DNA of 64,000 nucleotides from DSBN01 sp041686355 (GTDB lineage: Bacteria > Spirochaetota > Spirochaetia > DSM-16054 > Sediminispirochaetaceae). The stretch is taken from contig JAWLDZ010000003.1 of the NCBI GenBank assembly GCA_041686355.1, forward strand, positions 31,049 to 95,048, written 5' to 3'. Within the stretch, counting starts at the first letter, position 1; each line of letters opens with the position of its first letter. Both the position numbers and the translations under genes were made by a program. Under the pieces are notes generated by a model. That model worked only from the letters and a program-made list of their open reading frames with translations, was not told where the DNA came from and made no database searches. Positions 54,350 through 63,940 of this stretch are shown here, piece by piece.

Positions 54350-56041
54350 TCACTCCTCCGGATGATAACGTTCTAGTAGTTCCAATGCATGGCGCCTAGA
54401 AGTTTCATCGTTTCGATCTCCGGAAAGCATCCGTGCAATTTCCTCTACCCTCTGTATATCCTGTACCGGTTCTACTCTAGTAAGGGTTCTGCCTTCCTGC
54501 TCGTATTTCACCACTTTTAAATGATTATCGGCACGAACAGCAATTGAGGCAAGGTGTGTGATACAGAGAATTTGCTTGTATTTCCCAAGCTGAGCAAGAT
54601 GGTCACCTACCGCTCTGGCTACCTCGCCTCCGATACCCACATCAATTTCATCGAAAATCAAAGCGGAAATGTGGTCAGTTTCGGCAAACACACTCTTAAT
54701 AGCTAACATTATTCTAGAAATTTCTCCACCCGAGGCAATATCCTTTAATGGATGCATCTCCTCTCCGCGGTTAGGGGAAATCTGGAATTCAATTCTATCA
54801 TACCCGTAGGGCCCACAGGCGTGTCCCCCATTTTTACTTTCCCGATAGGTACTGGCGATCTTAAAATGGGAGTTTTCCATGCCCAGGGAGTGCAACTTTA
54901 CTTCGATCTTCTTCTCTAATTCGTCGGCCGCGGACCTTCTGCGACTCGAGAGCTGCTTTGCATGCTTCACCACCCGGGCCTCCAGACTATCTATTTCCGC
55001 CGATAGCTTAGCCTGCTGTTCCTCTTGATGTTCCATCGAGGAGAGCCTCTCCTGTGAGCTTGAACGATAGGCTAATACAGCTTCAATACTCTCACCATAT
55101 TTTTTCTCAAGCCTATGGATCTGTTGAAGTCGCTCCTCACAAGCCTCTAACCGATCTGGGGAATAAGAAATTCCATCCTGCCGCCCCTTTACTGCCTGCA
55201 GGATATCTTCGACCTCATAAAACGCATTCTCTAGGCGCGAACTTTGTTCACTCATATCCGGAAGGATTTCTGCAATCCGCTGGAGTGCACGCACCCCTTC
55301 CCGAAGAGAAGCCAGGCTGCCACCTTCCATTTCAGCTAAACTACTGCGGCAGCTTTGAAACAGGCCGAAGAGTTTCTCGTACTGGTTCAGCATGTTGCGC
55401 TCTTGAATCAACTCTTCTTCTTCACCCTGCTTAAGTTCGGCTTGATCAATCTCCTGTATCGAAAACTCCAGCAAATCTTTCTCCCGCAGCAGTTCCTGTT
55501 CGGATTTTTTTTGTTGTTCCAACTCCTGTTTTAGTCTGCTCAACTGGTAAAAATCAGAGTAAAGGACAGCGGCCAGCTCAACATTACCCGCATATTGATC
55601 GAGCAAACGCCGGTGGTTATCAATAGACAATAGTGATTGATGCTCATGTTGACCATGCATATCTATAAGAAAAGCGGTGAACTCCCGTAAATCATTACGG
55701 GTTACCTTGGAACTCTGAATAAAACTGGATCCCTGCCCGGAACTCCGCACCAATCTTCGAAGAAGCACTGTTCCATCTTCCGGTTGCAGATCCCGAGCCT
55801 CCAGCCACTGCAGTGCTTCGGGGTGAGCCTCGACCCTAATTACTCCGGTTACCTCTGCCTGATCACTCCCGCTTCGAATAGCACCAGCTTCACCCTTATC
55901 GCCCAGCAGCAGCCCCAGAGCCCCCACTACAATCGACTTACCAGCCCCTGTCTCTCCCGAAAGAATATTCAGGCCGGGTTCGAAATGCATGTCAAGCTGA
56001 TCGATGAGGGCATAATTGCGAATGGTAAGTTCCTCAAGCAT
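54350..56041 (-). CDS. recN: RecN, SMC-like DNA repair ATPase
   Basis: A 563-residue protein with N-terminal Walker A GETGAGKSIVVGALGLLLG, a long coiled coil (about 155-365) and a C-terminal ABC signature (LKDIASGGEISRIMLAIKSV) with Walker B LIFDEIDVGIGG. RecN acts early in double-strand-break repair. It overlaps nadK by 8 bases. Confidence 0.97.
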   Translation of the reverse strand: MLEELTIRNYALIDQLDMHFEPGLNILSGETGAGKSIVVGALGLLLGDKGEAGAIRSGSDQAEVTGVIRVEAHPEALQWLEARDLQPEDGTVLLRRLVRSSGQGSSFIQSSKVTRNDLREFTAFLIDMHGQHEHQSLLSIDNHRRLLDQYAGNVELAAVLYSDFYQLSRLKQELEQQKKSEQELLREKDLLEFSIQEIDQAELKQGEEEELIQERNMLNQYEKLFGLFQSCRSSLAEMEGGSLASLREGVRALQRIAEILPDMSEQSSRLENAFYEVEDILQAVKGRQDGISYSPDRLEACEERLQQIHRLEKKYGESIEAVLAYRSSSQERLSSMEHQEEQQAKLSAEIDSLEARVVKHAKQLSSRRRSAADELEKKIEVKLHSLGMENSHFKIASTYRESKNGGHACGPYGYDRIEFQISPNRGEEMHPLKDIASGGEISRIMLAIKSVFAETDHISALIFDEIDVGIGGEVARAVGDHLAQLGKYKQILCITHLASIAVRADNHLKVVKYEQEGRTLTRVEPVQDIQRVEEIARMLSGDRNDETSRRHALELLERYHPEE

Positions 56042-56888
56042 TCGATCCTCCGGACCAATTCAGTTTTGAACGGAGAACTTCATAGAAGTTTCTTTTATCA
56101 GAGCGCACCAGAAGTGCTTTGCTGTGGGATTTCTCAAAAATTATGTTATCTCCCTTTTCAAGGGGGAACTCTTCCTGCCCATCTATGGAAAGCAGCAGTT
56201 CTGCCCGTTGCTCTGGCTCCACATTTGCAAAAATGACATCATTGCCCGAAACTACAATCGGTCGATTACTGAGGGTAAACGGACAAATCGGATTAAGTAT
56301 AAATGCTTCGATCTCCGGATCGAGAATGGGTCCGCCGGCGGCAACACTATAGGCTGTTGATCCGGTAGGTGTAGAGACAATAATTCCATCGGCACGGTAC
56401 TGCCCCAGAGAGGTTTTATTGAGGGTTAAGTTGAGCCTGACGATTTTTGAAATTCCTACTCCGCTGATGACCGCATCGTTCAGTCCTCTGAAAGTGGCAA
56501 TTCGCTTTCCCTGGCGTTCGACCATTGCTTTGACCATAATACGTCGTGAAAGGCCCAACTCCCCTTCCACATATTTTTCAAATGCCGAGCGCCACTCATG
56601 CTGAGAAATTTCAGTAATAAAGCCGAAGGCGCCTAGGTTCACTGCTAAAATAGGTATTCCTCGGCTTTCAACTATGCGAGAGCTAAACAGAACAGTTCCA
56701 TCACCTCCAAGAGAAAATACAAAATCTATACCTTCAAGCGAGGGAATCTGCGGTCGGCCCTTAAAGCCGAAAACCTCCGTTTCTATACCACGTTCACCCA
56801 TATAGCCTTTTATCTCTTCGATCAGCTCGGATGCTTCGGTTTTGTGAAGATTAGCGATTATTAAAACTCTTTTTATCATTCGCACCAT
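56034..56888 (-). CDS. nadK: NAD kinase
   Basis: A 284-residue NAD kinase with the GGDGT motif (FSLGGDGTVLFSSRIV), VNLGAFGFITEI, and TPTGSTAYSVAAGGPI. It makes NADP. The ATG at 56888 has AGGA six bases upstream; the third following codon is also ATG. The recN neighbour is conserved in many bacteria. It lies after the DegT-like gene and two hairpins. Confidence 0.96.
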   Translation of the reverse strand: MVRMIKRVLIIANLHKTEASELIEEIKGYMGERGIETEVFGFKGRPQIPSLEGIDFVFSLGGDGTVLFSSRIVESRGIPILAVNLGAFGFITEISQHEWRSAFEKYVEGELGLSRRIMVKAMVERQGKRIATFRGLNDAVISGVGISKIVRLNLTLNKTSLGQYRADGIIVSTPTGSTAYSVAAGGPILDPEIEAFILNPICPFTLSNRPIVVSGNDVIFANVEPEQRAELLLSIDGQEEFPLEKGDNIIFEKSHSKALLVRSDKRNFYEVLRSKLNWSGGSNA

Positions 56889-56903
56889 TGCTTATCCTAA
56901 TAA

Positions 56904-56960
56904 GAAAATTGCCTTCGGCTATTTTCGTCGTTTCGGTTGCCGCTACGCGGCATGCGAAAC
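56904..56960. repeat. Pair of strong hairpins between nadK and the DegT-like gene
   Basis: The first (56904-56926) is GAAAAT...ATTTTC around GCC-TTC-GGC. The second (56930-56960) has an outer GTTTCG/CGAAAC stem and an inner TGCCGC-tac-GCGGCA stem. They lie immediately 3' of the DegT-like gene and before nadK. Neither has a U run, so they may be a processing or partial transcription stop, or a member of a dispersed palindromic repeat family. Confidence 0.5.
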
Positions 56961-56962
56961 TA

Positions 56963-57982
56963 TTACGGCAAGGTTGAAAGGACCTTGCTGACCGTCTCTA
57001 TTTCAGAGTTGGACAGCATCGGATACAAAGGAAATAGTACACAGCGCCGGTAAATTTGTCGGGCGCCTTCGCAGGAATTTGTATCTGCATCGCTATACGC
57101 AATAATACTGTCGGAAAACGCCTGCAATGTAGCCACCCCTTTTTTGCGGGCATAGGCCTGCACATCTTTCACTCCGCCCTTTACAAATACCGGGAAGGTA
57201 CACGGTACATGTTCAGCCTCACCCTTCTGAACCGGAGTGGCATGCCGTCCTTTTCTGACCGCATTAATATAGAGACTGAAAATCTCCCGTCGCTTCAAAA
57301 AAAAATTCTCTTGATCTTTAAATTGTGCAAGTCCAAGACTGCTGTTTAAGTCCGGCAGGAGTCTTTGCGGCGGCCACTCTTCATAAATCTTTTTCAGTTT
57401 TGAAGTATACTTTTTCCTTGAACTGATAACCGCAGTTCCGCCTCCGGCATTTAATGGGTCCTGCGGTTCCATACGAAGTATCACAATATCACCGTAGGAA
57501 CCGCACAGTGAATTACCGGTGTTTCCCCCAATAGACATAGTTATGTCCTCTAAAATTGGAAGACCCAATTCAACTAGCCGGTCCATATCCGGAATAAAAC
57601 CAAAGGGAGAGTCCACAACAATGGCCGAAGCCCCCTCGGCAAGTGTTTCTACTTTACTCAGATCGATAGTCAGGGTATCAGGATCTACGTCGGCTAAAAG
57701 CACTACATACCCTTGTGCTTCAATCCTCTGCTTATACAAGGAAGAGCTTAAGGGCGAGATAATAATAGCGGAACCCTGCTCTAATTCAAGGGCTTCTAAG
57801 GATAGTTCGATAGCCCGCTCGTACTCACGCAGCAAAACTCCGCCGTCTGTCTCAAAAAAAGCAGACATTTCCCGGATAAATTGCTTAGCGATGGGGCCAT
57901 TGCTAATGCTATCAGATACAAGACATGACAAAACGGCGTCCATCTCTTTGCGCCGGATTGAAGGTCGAAATACAGGGATCAT
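56963..57982 (-). CDS. DegT/DnrJ/EryC1-like fold protein lacking the PLP lysine
   Basis: A 339-residue protein of aspartate-aminotransferase fold. FRPSIRRKEMDAVLSCL at the start and ILEDITMSIGG (residues 143-153, with the pyridine-nitrogen Asp of DegT enzymes) place it in this family. The region that normally reads SFxxxKxxxxGEGG is RMEPQDPLNAGGG (170-182), with no Lys, so a Schiff base cannot form there. It may be a non-catalytic scaffold or a member with another chemistry. It follows cheW by 15 bases. The substrate is unknown. Confidence 0.75.
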   Translation of the reverse strand: MIPVFRPSIRRKEMDAVLSCLVSDSISNGPIAKQFIREMSAFFETDGGVLLREYERAIELSLEALELEQGSAIIISPLSSSLYKQRIEAQGYVVLLADVDPDTLTIDLSKVETLAEGASAIVVDSPFGFIPDMDRLVELGLPILEDITMSIGGNTGNSLCGSYGDIVILRMEPQDPLNAGGGTAVISSRKKYTSKLKKIYEEWPPQRLLPDLNSSLGLAQFKDQENFFLKRREIFSLYINAVRKGRHATPVQKGEAEHVPCTFPVFVKGGVKDVQAYARKKGVATLQAFSDSIIAYSDADTNSCEGARQIYRRCVLFPLYPMLSNSEIETVSKVLSTLP

Positions 57983-57997
57983 TGGCTCTCCAATAAG

Positions 57998-58480
57998 TTA
58001 GGTTGCGATATCTCCGAGTTGCTGGAGCTCTTTTGGATCGAAAAGCCGTTGGATATCAAGGACTATCAAGTATCCATCCTCTCGATTGAACACTCCCTGG
58101 ATATACTCAGCTCCGATACCGGATATCATCTGAGGAGGCGGCTGCATTTTTTTCATATCCACTGTAAGAACCCGCGAGACCTTATCTATAACCATTCCCA
58201 GTTTCATACCATTGATATCTATTATAATAAACCCGCTTAGCAGTTTATCCTCTTCACTGAGTGCCGCTCGCTTCAAATGGAAACGCTTATGCAAATTTAT
58301 AATCGGGATTATATCTCCTCGCAGATTAAATATCCCCTCAACATAGGCAGGAGCATTAGGAATAGTCCGTACATCCTCAACCCGAACAATACCGTCCACC
58401 GACATGATATCGATACCATATAGTTCTGCCCCGAGTTGGAATGTAACCAGCTGCATCTGTTTTTCTTCGCCGTCAGCCAT
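57998..58480 (-). CDS. cheW: CheW-like chemotaxis coupling protein
   Basis: A 160-residue protein filled by one CheW domain: LVTFQLGAELYGIDIMSVDG, IFNLRGDIIPIINLHKRF and the terminal VLDIQRLF. CheW links receptors to CheA. The ATG at 58480 has AGGAGG four bases upstream; the longer frame from 58498 would place that site inside the gene. It is first in a unit that continues to nadK and recN, apart from other che genes. Confidence 0.93.
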   Translation of the reverse strand: MADGEEKQMQLVTFQLGAELYGIDIMSVDGIVRVEDVRTIPNAPAYVEGIFNLRGDIIPIINLHKRFHLKRAALSEEDKLLSGFIIIDINGMKLGMVIDKVSRVLTVDMKKMQPPPQMISGIGAEYIQGVFNREDGYLIVLDIQRLFDPKELQQLGDIAT

Positions 58481-58502
58481 GTCACCTCCTCGCAACATGA
58501 AT

Positions 58503-58531
58503 AGAATAATCGAGTTACTTCAAATTTGCAA
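58503..58531 (-). promoter_or_regulatory. Candidate promoter of the cheW-nadK-recN unit
   Basis: TTGCAA at 58531-58526, a 17-base spacer and TATTCT at 58508-58503. Transcription would begin near 58496, just before the cheW ribosome site. Confidence 0.45.
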
Positions 58532-58550
58532 TACTAACCGCTATTTGGTA

Positions 58551-59408
58551 TCAATAGACTATCAATACCGGCAGATTACTTTTGCGAACAACATGAATTG
58601 TCGTCGATCCGAGCAGATAATCCACCAGCTTGTTGCGCCCATGGGAACCAAGCATGATAAGGTCCGGTTTTTCCGCTTCTACCATCTTGTCAATCGCCTG
58701 AATCGGGTCGTTCTCCTGCTGAATCAGTTTCACATTCACACTGTGCTGAGTAAGATATTCAATTTCATTCTGATACGGTTCGGTATCTTCCTCACATTCC
58801 GCACAGAGAAAGACCAAATTCGGTATTTTGTTACTAAGATGGGCGGTATAAAATTGAAGACAATTTTCTGCACTTCGACTGCCATCGTAGGGAAACAGGA
58901 TTTTCTCCGGGATTTCCGCCTCTTCCGGACAAACAATCACCGGCCGCGGAGATTTTCTCACCAGCTCTTCAGTAGTCGAGCCAACTGTCTCCTCCTTCGT
59001 GCCGGCATTTTCGCCGTGTTGCCCGATGACTACTATATCAGCGCCCAGGGCATACTTTTCGATTACATCCGCCGGATATCCCTCTACAACTTCCGAACTG
59101 TAGCTCACCCCCAACTCCTCCGCCTGTTGTTTACAGCGCTGTATGCAGCGCTCTGAAAACTTGTGAAGGTCGGCCTTAATCCTGTCATAAAAGTCCCGCA
59201 GTTCCTGATCCGGCGGTATATAAATACGTTCGTAGGTGATGTCGTAGGCACCACCGGCATACATAAAGGGTACCTGTGTTTTACGCTGATCTATTACAAA
59301 CAGTACCTTGACTGCTGCGCCAAGTTTATTCGCGATCTTCATTGAATAATTACACGCAGCAAATGAAGCCGGAGAACCGTCAATCGGTGCTAAGATAGTC
59401 TTAATCAT
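58551..59408 (-). CDS. Tandem universal stress protein (UspA family)
   Basis: A 285-residue protein with two Usp domains. The first (about 1-145) ends with VVIGQHGENAGTKEETVGSTTEELV and the second (about 150-285) ends with MLGSHGRNKLVDYLLGSTTIHVV. Both carry the G-x2-G-x9-G-S/T ATP-binding pattern, the first less exactly. ATG at 59408 has GGGGG six bases upstream and is preferred to the ATG two codons before it. The 130 bases ahead of it contain a TAAAAT -10-like sequence (59432-59427) and little else. Confidence 0.88.
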   Translation of the reverse strand: MIKTILAPIDGSPASFAACNYSMKIANKLGAAVKVLFVIDQRKTQVPFMYAGGAYDITYERIYIPPDQELRDFYDRIKADLHKFSERCIQRCKQQAEELGVSYSSEVVEGYPADVIEKYALGADIVVIGQHGENAGTKEETVGSTTEELVRKSPRPVIVCPEEAEIPEKILFPYDGSRSAENCLQFYTAHLSNKIPNLVFLCAECEEDTEPYQNEIEYLTQHSVNVKLIQQENDPIQAIDKMVEAEKPDLIMLGSHGRNKLVDYLLGSTTIHVVRKSNLPVLIVY

Positions 59409-59540
59409 CTTCATCCCCCTACTACTATTTTACAGGGTGATATTCTACATGCAAGTCTTATTTTCTGGGACATTTAATATCTCATCCCGAAGTTCTAAGC
59501 AAAGGAAGCATTTGACCGTGAAGCAAAATGACATATACCC

Positions 59541-60860
59541 TCAGTACCGGTACAACAGCCTCACATAGAAATTATCGTTCCAAGGATTCCTTCTCAAATC
59601 AACATCGGGAGGGGGACCAAGGGTAATGTCCGCCCCGCTCTCGAGGGACCAGTAATCGCTCAGGCTGTAGGCCAGCCGGGGTGCCAGATAGAGCTCAGGA
59701 GAAAAGAAGAACCCTATATTTAGCTGAGTTTTGAGTCTTTCGCGGAGAAAACTCTTTTCAAAATGACCTACCAGGAAGGCGATATGCTGCAGGGGCTGGG
59801 TATGAAAGCTTTGTATCTCCTCGGCCAGATACTCCGCCGCTTCCGGGTCGCCGCCGGAACTGTGACCGTTGTGATTGAAAAAGTAGGCGTATATGAGGCT
59901 GAATTGGCCCAGAATATCCCCCGGCAGATTTGTCAGGAGCTGGGTATTGACGGTGAGATCGGAGTTTTGGGCGCCGATGTCTTTGCCCGACAGATCATTG
60001 GTAAGGTTGAAGGCGAAATCCTGGCTCAGCGTTTTGTTCCCCAGCCGGGTAGAATATGCCGCGCCGAAGGTATGTTTTTTATGATACACTGGCTCAATAT
60101 CGGTGGCTATCGCGCTGTTGATCTGCGAAACCTCAAAGTCGGGGGTATGCTCGGTATACCAGCCGTAAAAAAGCTGCCAGTCGGCCTTTAGACCGTAGCG
60201 GTTGTAGTTGAGAAACAGGGAGTGGGGATTGTCTGTAAGGTAGGGGTCATCACTCCACACAACCGTATCATTAGTATCCGGCAGGTCCACCGGCTCGCTC
60301 CGCTCCCGGTCCGGCCGGGTGAGGGGCACATAGGTCAGTTCGATGGTATCCTCAAAGCTGGGATAAAAGCGCAGCTGCACAAGCGGGTCCGGACGACGGC
60401 CGTCATACCCGTCGTCCAGACTGAGAGGCGTACGGTTCGTACTGTGAAGCGCGTTCAATGGGCCGGACACATCTGCAAATCCATAGGTCACAATCTTCTG
60501 CCCCAGGGACAGATCGAATTTTTTAAACGGAAACAGAAGATAGGCCTCGTGCAGTATGTCCCAGGAATCGATTGCATAGGTCCCGCCTTCATAGGTCCCG
60601 CCATCGGGCAGAAGAGGCTGAACCCATAGGGCGGCGGAGAGCACCCATTCAAAATTTAAGGCCGCATTAAAACCGGAAAAACGGGGCCGCATGAACAGCC
60701 GGGTCCGCAGGTTTTGGTAGCCCTCTTCCGGCTCGATACCCCCGTAGTAGTCAAGAAAGGAGACAAAGCGGAACTCCTGGGCACTGAGGGGCAGCGCAGC
60801 ACACAGAAAAACTACAAGTACTCCAGTCCGCAGCACATTTCTTTGTAAGCTCCTGTACAT
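59541..60860 (-). CDS. Outer-membrane beta-barrel protein
   Basis: A 439-residue protein with a signal peptide ending about LPLSAQ (residue 29). The rest is rich in aromatic residues and alternating polar/hydrophobic strands. It ends NDNFYVRLLYRY, a C-terminal aromatic beta strand typical of outer-membrane barrels. It is the last gene of a unit with a LolA-like protein and an RND/MMPL exporter. The ATG at 60860 has a G-rich site six bases upstream. The gene uses more GC-rich codons than the flagellar region. Confidence 0.8.
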   Translation of the reverse strand: MYRSLQRNVLRTGVLVVFLCAALPLSAQEFRFVSFLDYYGGIEPEEGYQNLRTRLFMRPRFSGFNAALNFEWVLSAALWVQPLLPDGGTYEGGTYAIDSWDILHEAYLLFPFKKFDLSLGQKIVTYGFADVSGPLNALHSTNRTPLSLDDGYDGRRPDPLVQLRFYPSFEDTIELTYVPLTRPDRERSEPVDLPDTNDTVVWSDDPYLTDNPHSLFLNYNRYGLKADWQLFYGWYTEHTPDFEVSQINSAIATDIEPVYHKKHTFGAAYSTRLGNKTLSQDFAFNLTNDLSGKDIGAQNSDLTVNTQLLTNLPGDILGQFSLIYAYFFNHNGHSSGGDPEAAEYLAEEIQSFHTQPLQHIAFLVGHFEKSFLRERLKTQLNIGFFFSPELYLAPRLAYSLSDYWSLESGADITLGPPPDVDLRRNPWNDNFYVRLLYRY

Positions 60861-60882
60861 ACTCTCCCCCCTCATTCCTTTT

Positions 60883-61659
60883 CTAATTCGTCTGCAGATA
60901 CCGGGTTGTAAAGTATCTGTCGGGTATCTCCTCGGTGCTCACATCCTCTATCTGCAGAACCGAACGGTGGCCGGTCTGCTCGTTGGTCATTGAAATTTTG
61001 GTAGGATAAATATACGGATCAAGATCGAGAAAATCTTCCACCTTATACACCTTGAGCAAATCTCCATTCAAATCAAAAAAATTCCGGCGATGCACCATGT
61101 AATTATCCTTTCGATAGTAGGTTATAATATGCCCATAGCCGTGCTCCTGCCGAATCTCAGCCGTTTTGCCCCAGGCCTTGATGACATAACTGTCCTGACC
61201 GTCTACACGCTCATCCGGAAGCCGTTCAAGTTCCATATTAGAATAGTCGTTGTTGATGAGATCTCGATATGTAAAGTCGCTGCCCATAAAATATCCGCCG
61301 CCGGAGCTTTCCAGGGCTATCCTTTTAATTCTGCGCACGACAGGCAGGTAGATCCACATGTTGTTTTCACGGCCGTCATTGTAAGAGTGAAGCAGCAAAC
61401 CGGTTCCTCGCACAGTCGGCGGAAAATCAAAGATAAACAGGCGGTTGTTCTGTGCATCACCGACATGTTTCTGGAAAGCTCGGGCTTCGATTTTACGCAC
61501 ATCTCCCTTCCTGGAGATAAGTTCCAGATTAAAAGAGCCCTGTATGGAAGGTATCTCAAGGGTCTTCGCATTGTTCGCAATAATTTCCTCAGCCCTCTGA
61601 GCTGTCAGAGGAAACACAGAAATAAGTAACAGTAAAACAATAGTGAAAAAAGTGCGCAC
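60883..61659 (-). CDS. LolA-like outer-membrane lipoprotein-sorting family protein
   Basis: A 258-residue protein with a signal peptide (to about LTAQ, residue 21) and a LolA/LolB-like beta half-barrel: SFNLELISRKGDVRKIEARA, LLLHSYNDGRENNMWIYLPV and SSGGGYFMGSDFTYRDL. This family (often annotated as outer membrane lipoprotein-sorting protein) is usually encoded beside MMPL/RND transporters, as here, and probably shuttles a lipid across the periplasm. The start is GTG with GGGAG seven bases upstream. Confidence 0.85.
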   Translation of the reverse strand: MRTFFTIVLLLLISVFPLTAQRAEEIIANNAKTLEIPSIQGSFNLELISRKGDVRKIEARAFQKHVGDAQNNRLFIFDFPPTVRGTGLLLHSYNDGRENNMWIYLPVVRRIKRIALESSGGGYFMGSDFTYRDLINNDYSNMELERLPDERVDGQDSYVIKAWGKTAEIRQEHGYGHIITYYRKDNYMVHRRNFFDLNGDLLKVYKVEDFLDLDPYIYPTKISMTNEQTGHRSVLQIEDVSTEEIPDRYFTTRYLQTN

Positions 61660-61663
61660 AGGC

Positions 61664-63865
61664 TTACTCCCTTTTTAATCGGTTTGGAAGAATAATCAAC
61701 GGTATTAAGTATAAACTCAGGAGAAACGAGAGTACAAGCGATGTCATCAAAAGAAAGCCTAAACTCCGGGCTCCCCTGAAAGAGGAGAGCAGGAGCAGCA
61801 TAAATGAGAGCAGCGAGGTCATAAAACTCAGAAATATCGGAATTCCGCTGTAGCCCACAACCATTCTGAAGCTTTCTTCAAGGCTGTGTACTTTATGTAT
61901 GTGATCCAGGGCTACCAGGGTATGGATGCTGTAGTCAATTACCAGTCCGGTAATAATTGCCACAAATATTATCGAGAAAGCATCTATGCTGATACCCGCC
62001 ATGCTGATTAAACCGAAGGAGATAACCATGCTGATAACCCCCGGGATGAGACTGATAAGCGCCAGAACAAAACGGCGATAAAAAAACAACACCGTTATAA
62101 AGATGAGAAGGCTTCCGGCCAGGAAGGAAAGCAGCCAGTTATTCCTAAGGTTAGTATGCTCTCTCTCCAGCTCTTTTACCATCCCATGCACACTCAAAGA
62201 CCAGCCATCCGGTAAACTAGTCTCAATGGTACTGAGTGTACTGAAAAAACTCTCCATATCCTTATAGTTGCTGTAGTACAGCAGACCCTTAATAGAGAAA
62301 AAGCGGTAGGAATTGTCCAGAAGAGACTCGTACTCCAGGGGATCAACACTGGAGGAGTAGTACAGCAGGTACTGCTCTATAAGAGCATCATAAAAGTCGT
62401 CATACTCGGTACTGGTAAGCAGGGTCTCCTCAGACCCCATAAAATAGTAATTCATCCGCTTCAATACGCTGAGCATCGAAAAGGCATAGCCCACGTTTCC
62501 GGCTTCCATAAGACTGTGAATCTCATCGAGTTTGAGCAGGGTATCCTTTTTCATAATCCCCATCTTCTCTCCGGTGTCCACCTCGATAAAAAAGGGTACG
62601 GTTCCGTAGAACTCCTCGTTGATAATGGTGTCGGCCCTCTTGATGGTGGTGGAGGCGGGCAGCTGTTCGATCGGATAGGGTTCTATCGAAAGGTCGCCCA
62701 GTTGTATCGCCCCCCAGACCACCCCGCCGGCAATAAGCAGGAAAAAGAGGTAACGGTACCTGGCAATCCGACTAAAGATCCGGGCCTGTGCATCCCGGAA
62801 TCCCACCATCAACTGCCGGTTTTGTTCGGGGAAATTCAGGTAATCGATCCAGAAAAAAACGCCGAACCAGGTAATCACCACGGCGGAGGCGATAATAAGA
62901 CCAATTTGCAGGTGCCCGGAGCCGTTTATCAGACTTAAGGAGAGAAAGCCAGTTACAGTTGAAATCGCGGTCAGTGAAAGAGGAAACAGAAGTCTGCTGC
63001 GGAGGCTTTCCCGGCCCTGCAGGCCTTCAGCCCCTTCCAGACCGGTTCTATGAAAACAGTGATAGAAGTAGTGGATAAGATAATCGCTCAATAGCCCCAG
63101 ACTGAAGACTGGAATCAGCAGGACAAGCGGGGTATCCGCAATACCGAAAAAGCGGATAACACCGTAGGATACCCCCATGGCAAGGAGCATAAGAAAAATG
63201 GAAACAACCAGCACCCGTACACTTCTGAAGAGAGAAAACACGACAATAACCATAAGAGCCAGCAGAGGAAAAAACAGAAAAATATCACCGGTTAACAGGG
63301 ATTCGGTTTCTGCTATGATAGGAGCCCTGCCGGTAAACTCAACGGGGAGGATTCCCTCCCAGTTGGCTCTTAGATCACTCATATGCCGGTGAATATCCGC
63401 GGAGGGGATTCGGTTGCCGAAATAAACGTAAAACAGGAGGGTATTTTGTTTTTCGTTTACATAGGGGGTCAGCTCGGGAAAATCCTCAAGCTGCTCCGAA
63501 AGCCGGTTAAGATATTCATCCGTTACCTGGTCCTGATCCGCCGGAATAGCTCTGCTGACAGTTATTTCGTCATACTCCGAAACAACCCTGGAAGCGCTGA
63601 GAATCGATTCAACTTTGACCACTCCCGGCAGCTGTCTGAAGTCTTCCTGCACATCACGAAGAACGGGAATATCCTCTGACCGTTGTAAAGAGAGTCCCGC
63701 CCTGTCGAGATTCAACACTGCAATGGCTACATTGTGCTGGGGTACCAGTAGTTCCCCCTCCTTCTCCGCATACACATCGGCACCGGAATCCTTAGACTCC
63801 GGTGCCCAAAGAATAACCAGCAGCATCACGACGGTTATCACCAGTAAAAACAGGTATTTCTTCAT
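61664..63865 (-). CDS. RND/MMPL family exporter
   Basis: A 733-residue protein. One N-terminal membrane helix, a first periplasmic domain, then two blocks of helices (about 195-355 and 575-730), with sterol-sensing-domain-like character (VLLIPVFSLGLLSDYLIHY; IIFVAIITGLVIDYSIHTLVAL). The repeated Asp-Tyr in both blocks is typical of MMPL/RND lipid transporters. No ribosome site precedes the ATG. It probably moves a lipid or hydrophobic substrate to the LolA-like and barrel proteins downstream. Confidence 0.9.
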   Translation of the reverse strand: MKKYLFLLVITVVMLLVILWAPESKDSGADVYAEKEGELLVPQHNVAIAVLNLDRAGLSLQRSEDIPVLRDVQEDFRQLPGVVKVESILSASRVVSEYDEITVSRAIPADQDQVTDEYLNRLSEQLEDFPELTPYVNEKQNTLLFYVYFGNRIPSADIHRHMSDLRANWEGILPVEFTGRAPIIAETESLLTGDIFLFFPLLALMVIVVFSLFRSVRVLVVSIFLMLLAMGVSYGVIRFFGIADTPLVLLIPVFSLGLLSDYLIHYFYHCFHRTGLEGAEGLQGRESLRSRLLFPLSLTAISTVTGFLSLSLINGSGHLQIGLIIASAVVITWFGVFFWIDYLNFPEQNRQLMVGFRDAQARIFSRIARYRYLFFLLIAGGVVWGAIQLGDLSIEPYPIEQLPASTTIKRADTIINEEFYGTVPFFIEVDTGEKMGIMKKDTLLKLDEIHSLMEAGNVGYAFSMLSVLKRMNYYFMGSEETLLTSTEYDDFYDALIEQYLLYYSSSVDPLEYESLLDNSYRFFSIKGLLYYSNYKDMESFFSTLSTIETSLPDGWSLSVHGMVKELEREHTNLRNNWLLSFLAGSLLIFITVLFFYRRFVLALISLIPGVISMVISFGLISMAGISIDAFSIIFVAIITGLVIDYSIHTLVALDHIHKVHSLEESFRMVVGYSGIPIFLSFMTSLLSFMLLLLSSFRGARSLGFLLMTSLVLSFLLSLYLIPLIILPNRLKRE

Positions 63866-63940
63866 TAGACTGAATTTAGGCTATTTTACCTGAAAAAAGC
63901 AAGCTTGAAGCTCACTTTATTTATCAGGGCACTGTTTAAA

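Noticed and set aside
63866..63940. Promoter for the RND unit (TAAAAT at 63888-63883)
   Set aside because: No acceptable -35 hexamer at 15-18 bases; the -10-like sequence alone is not enough.
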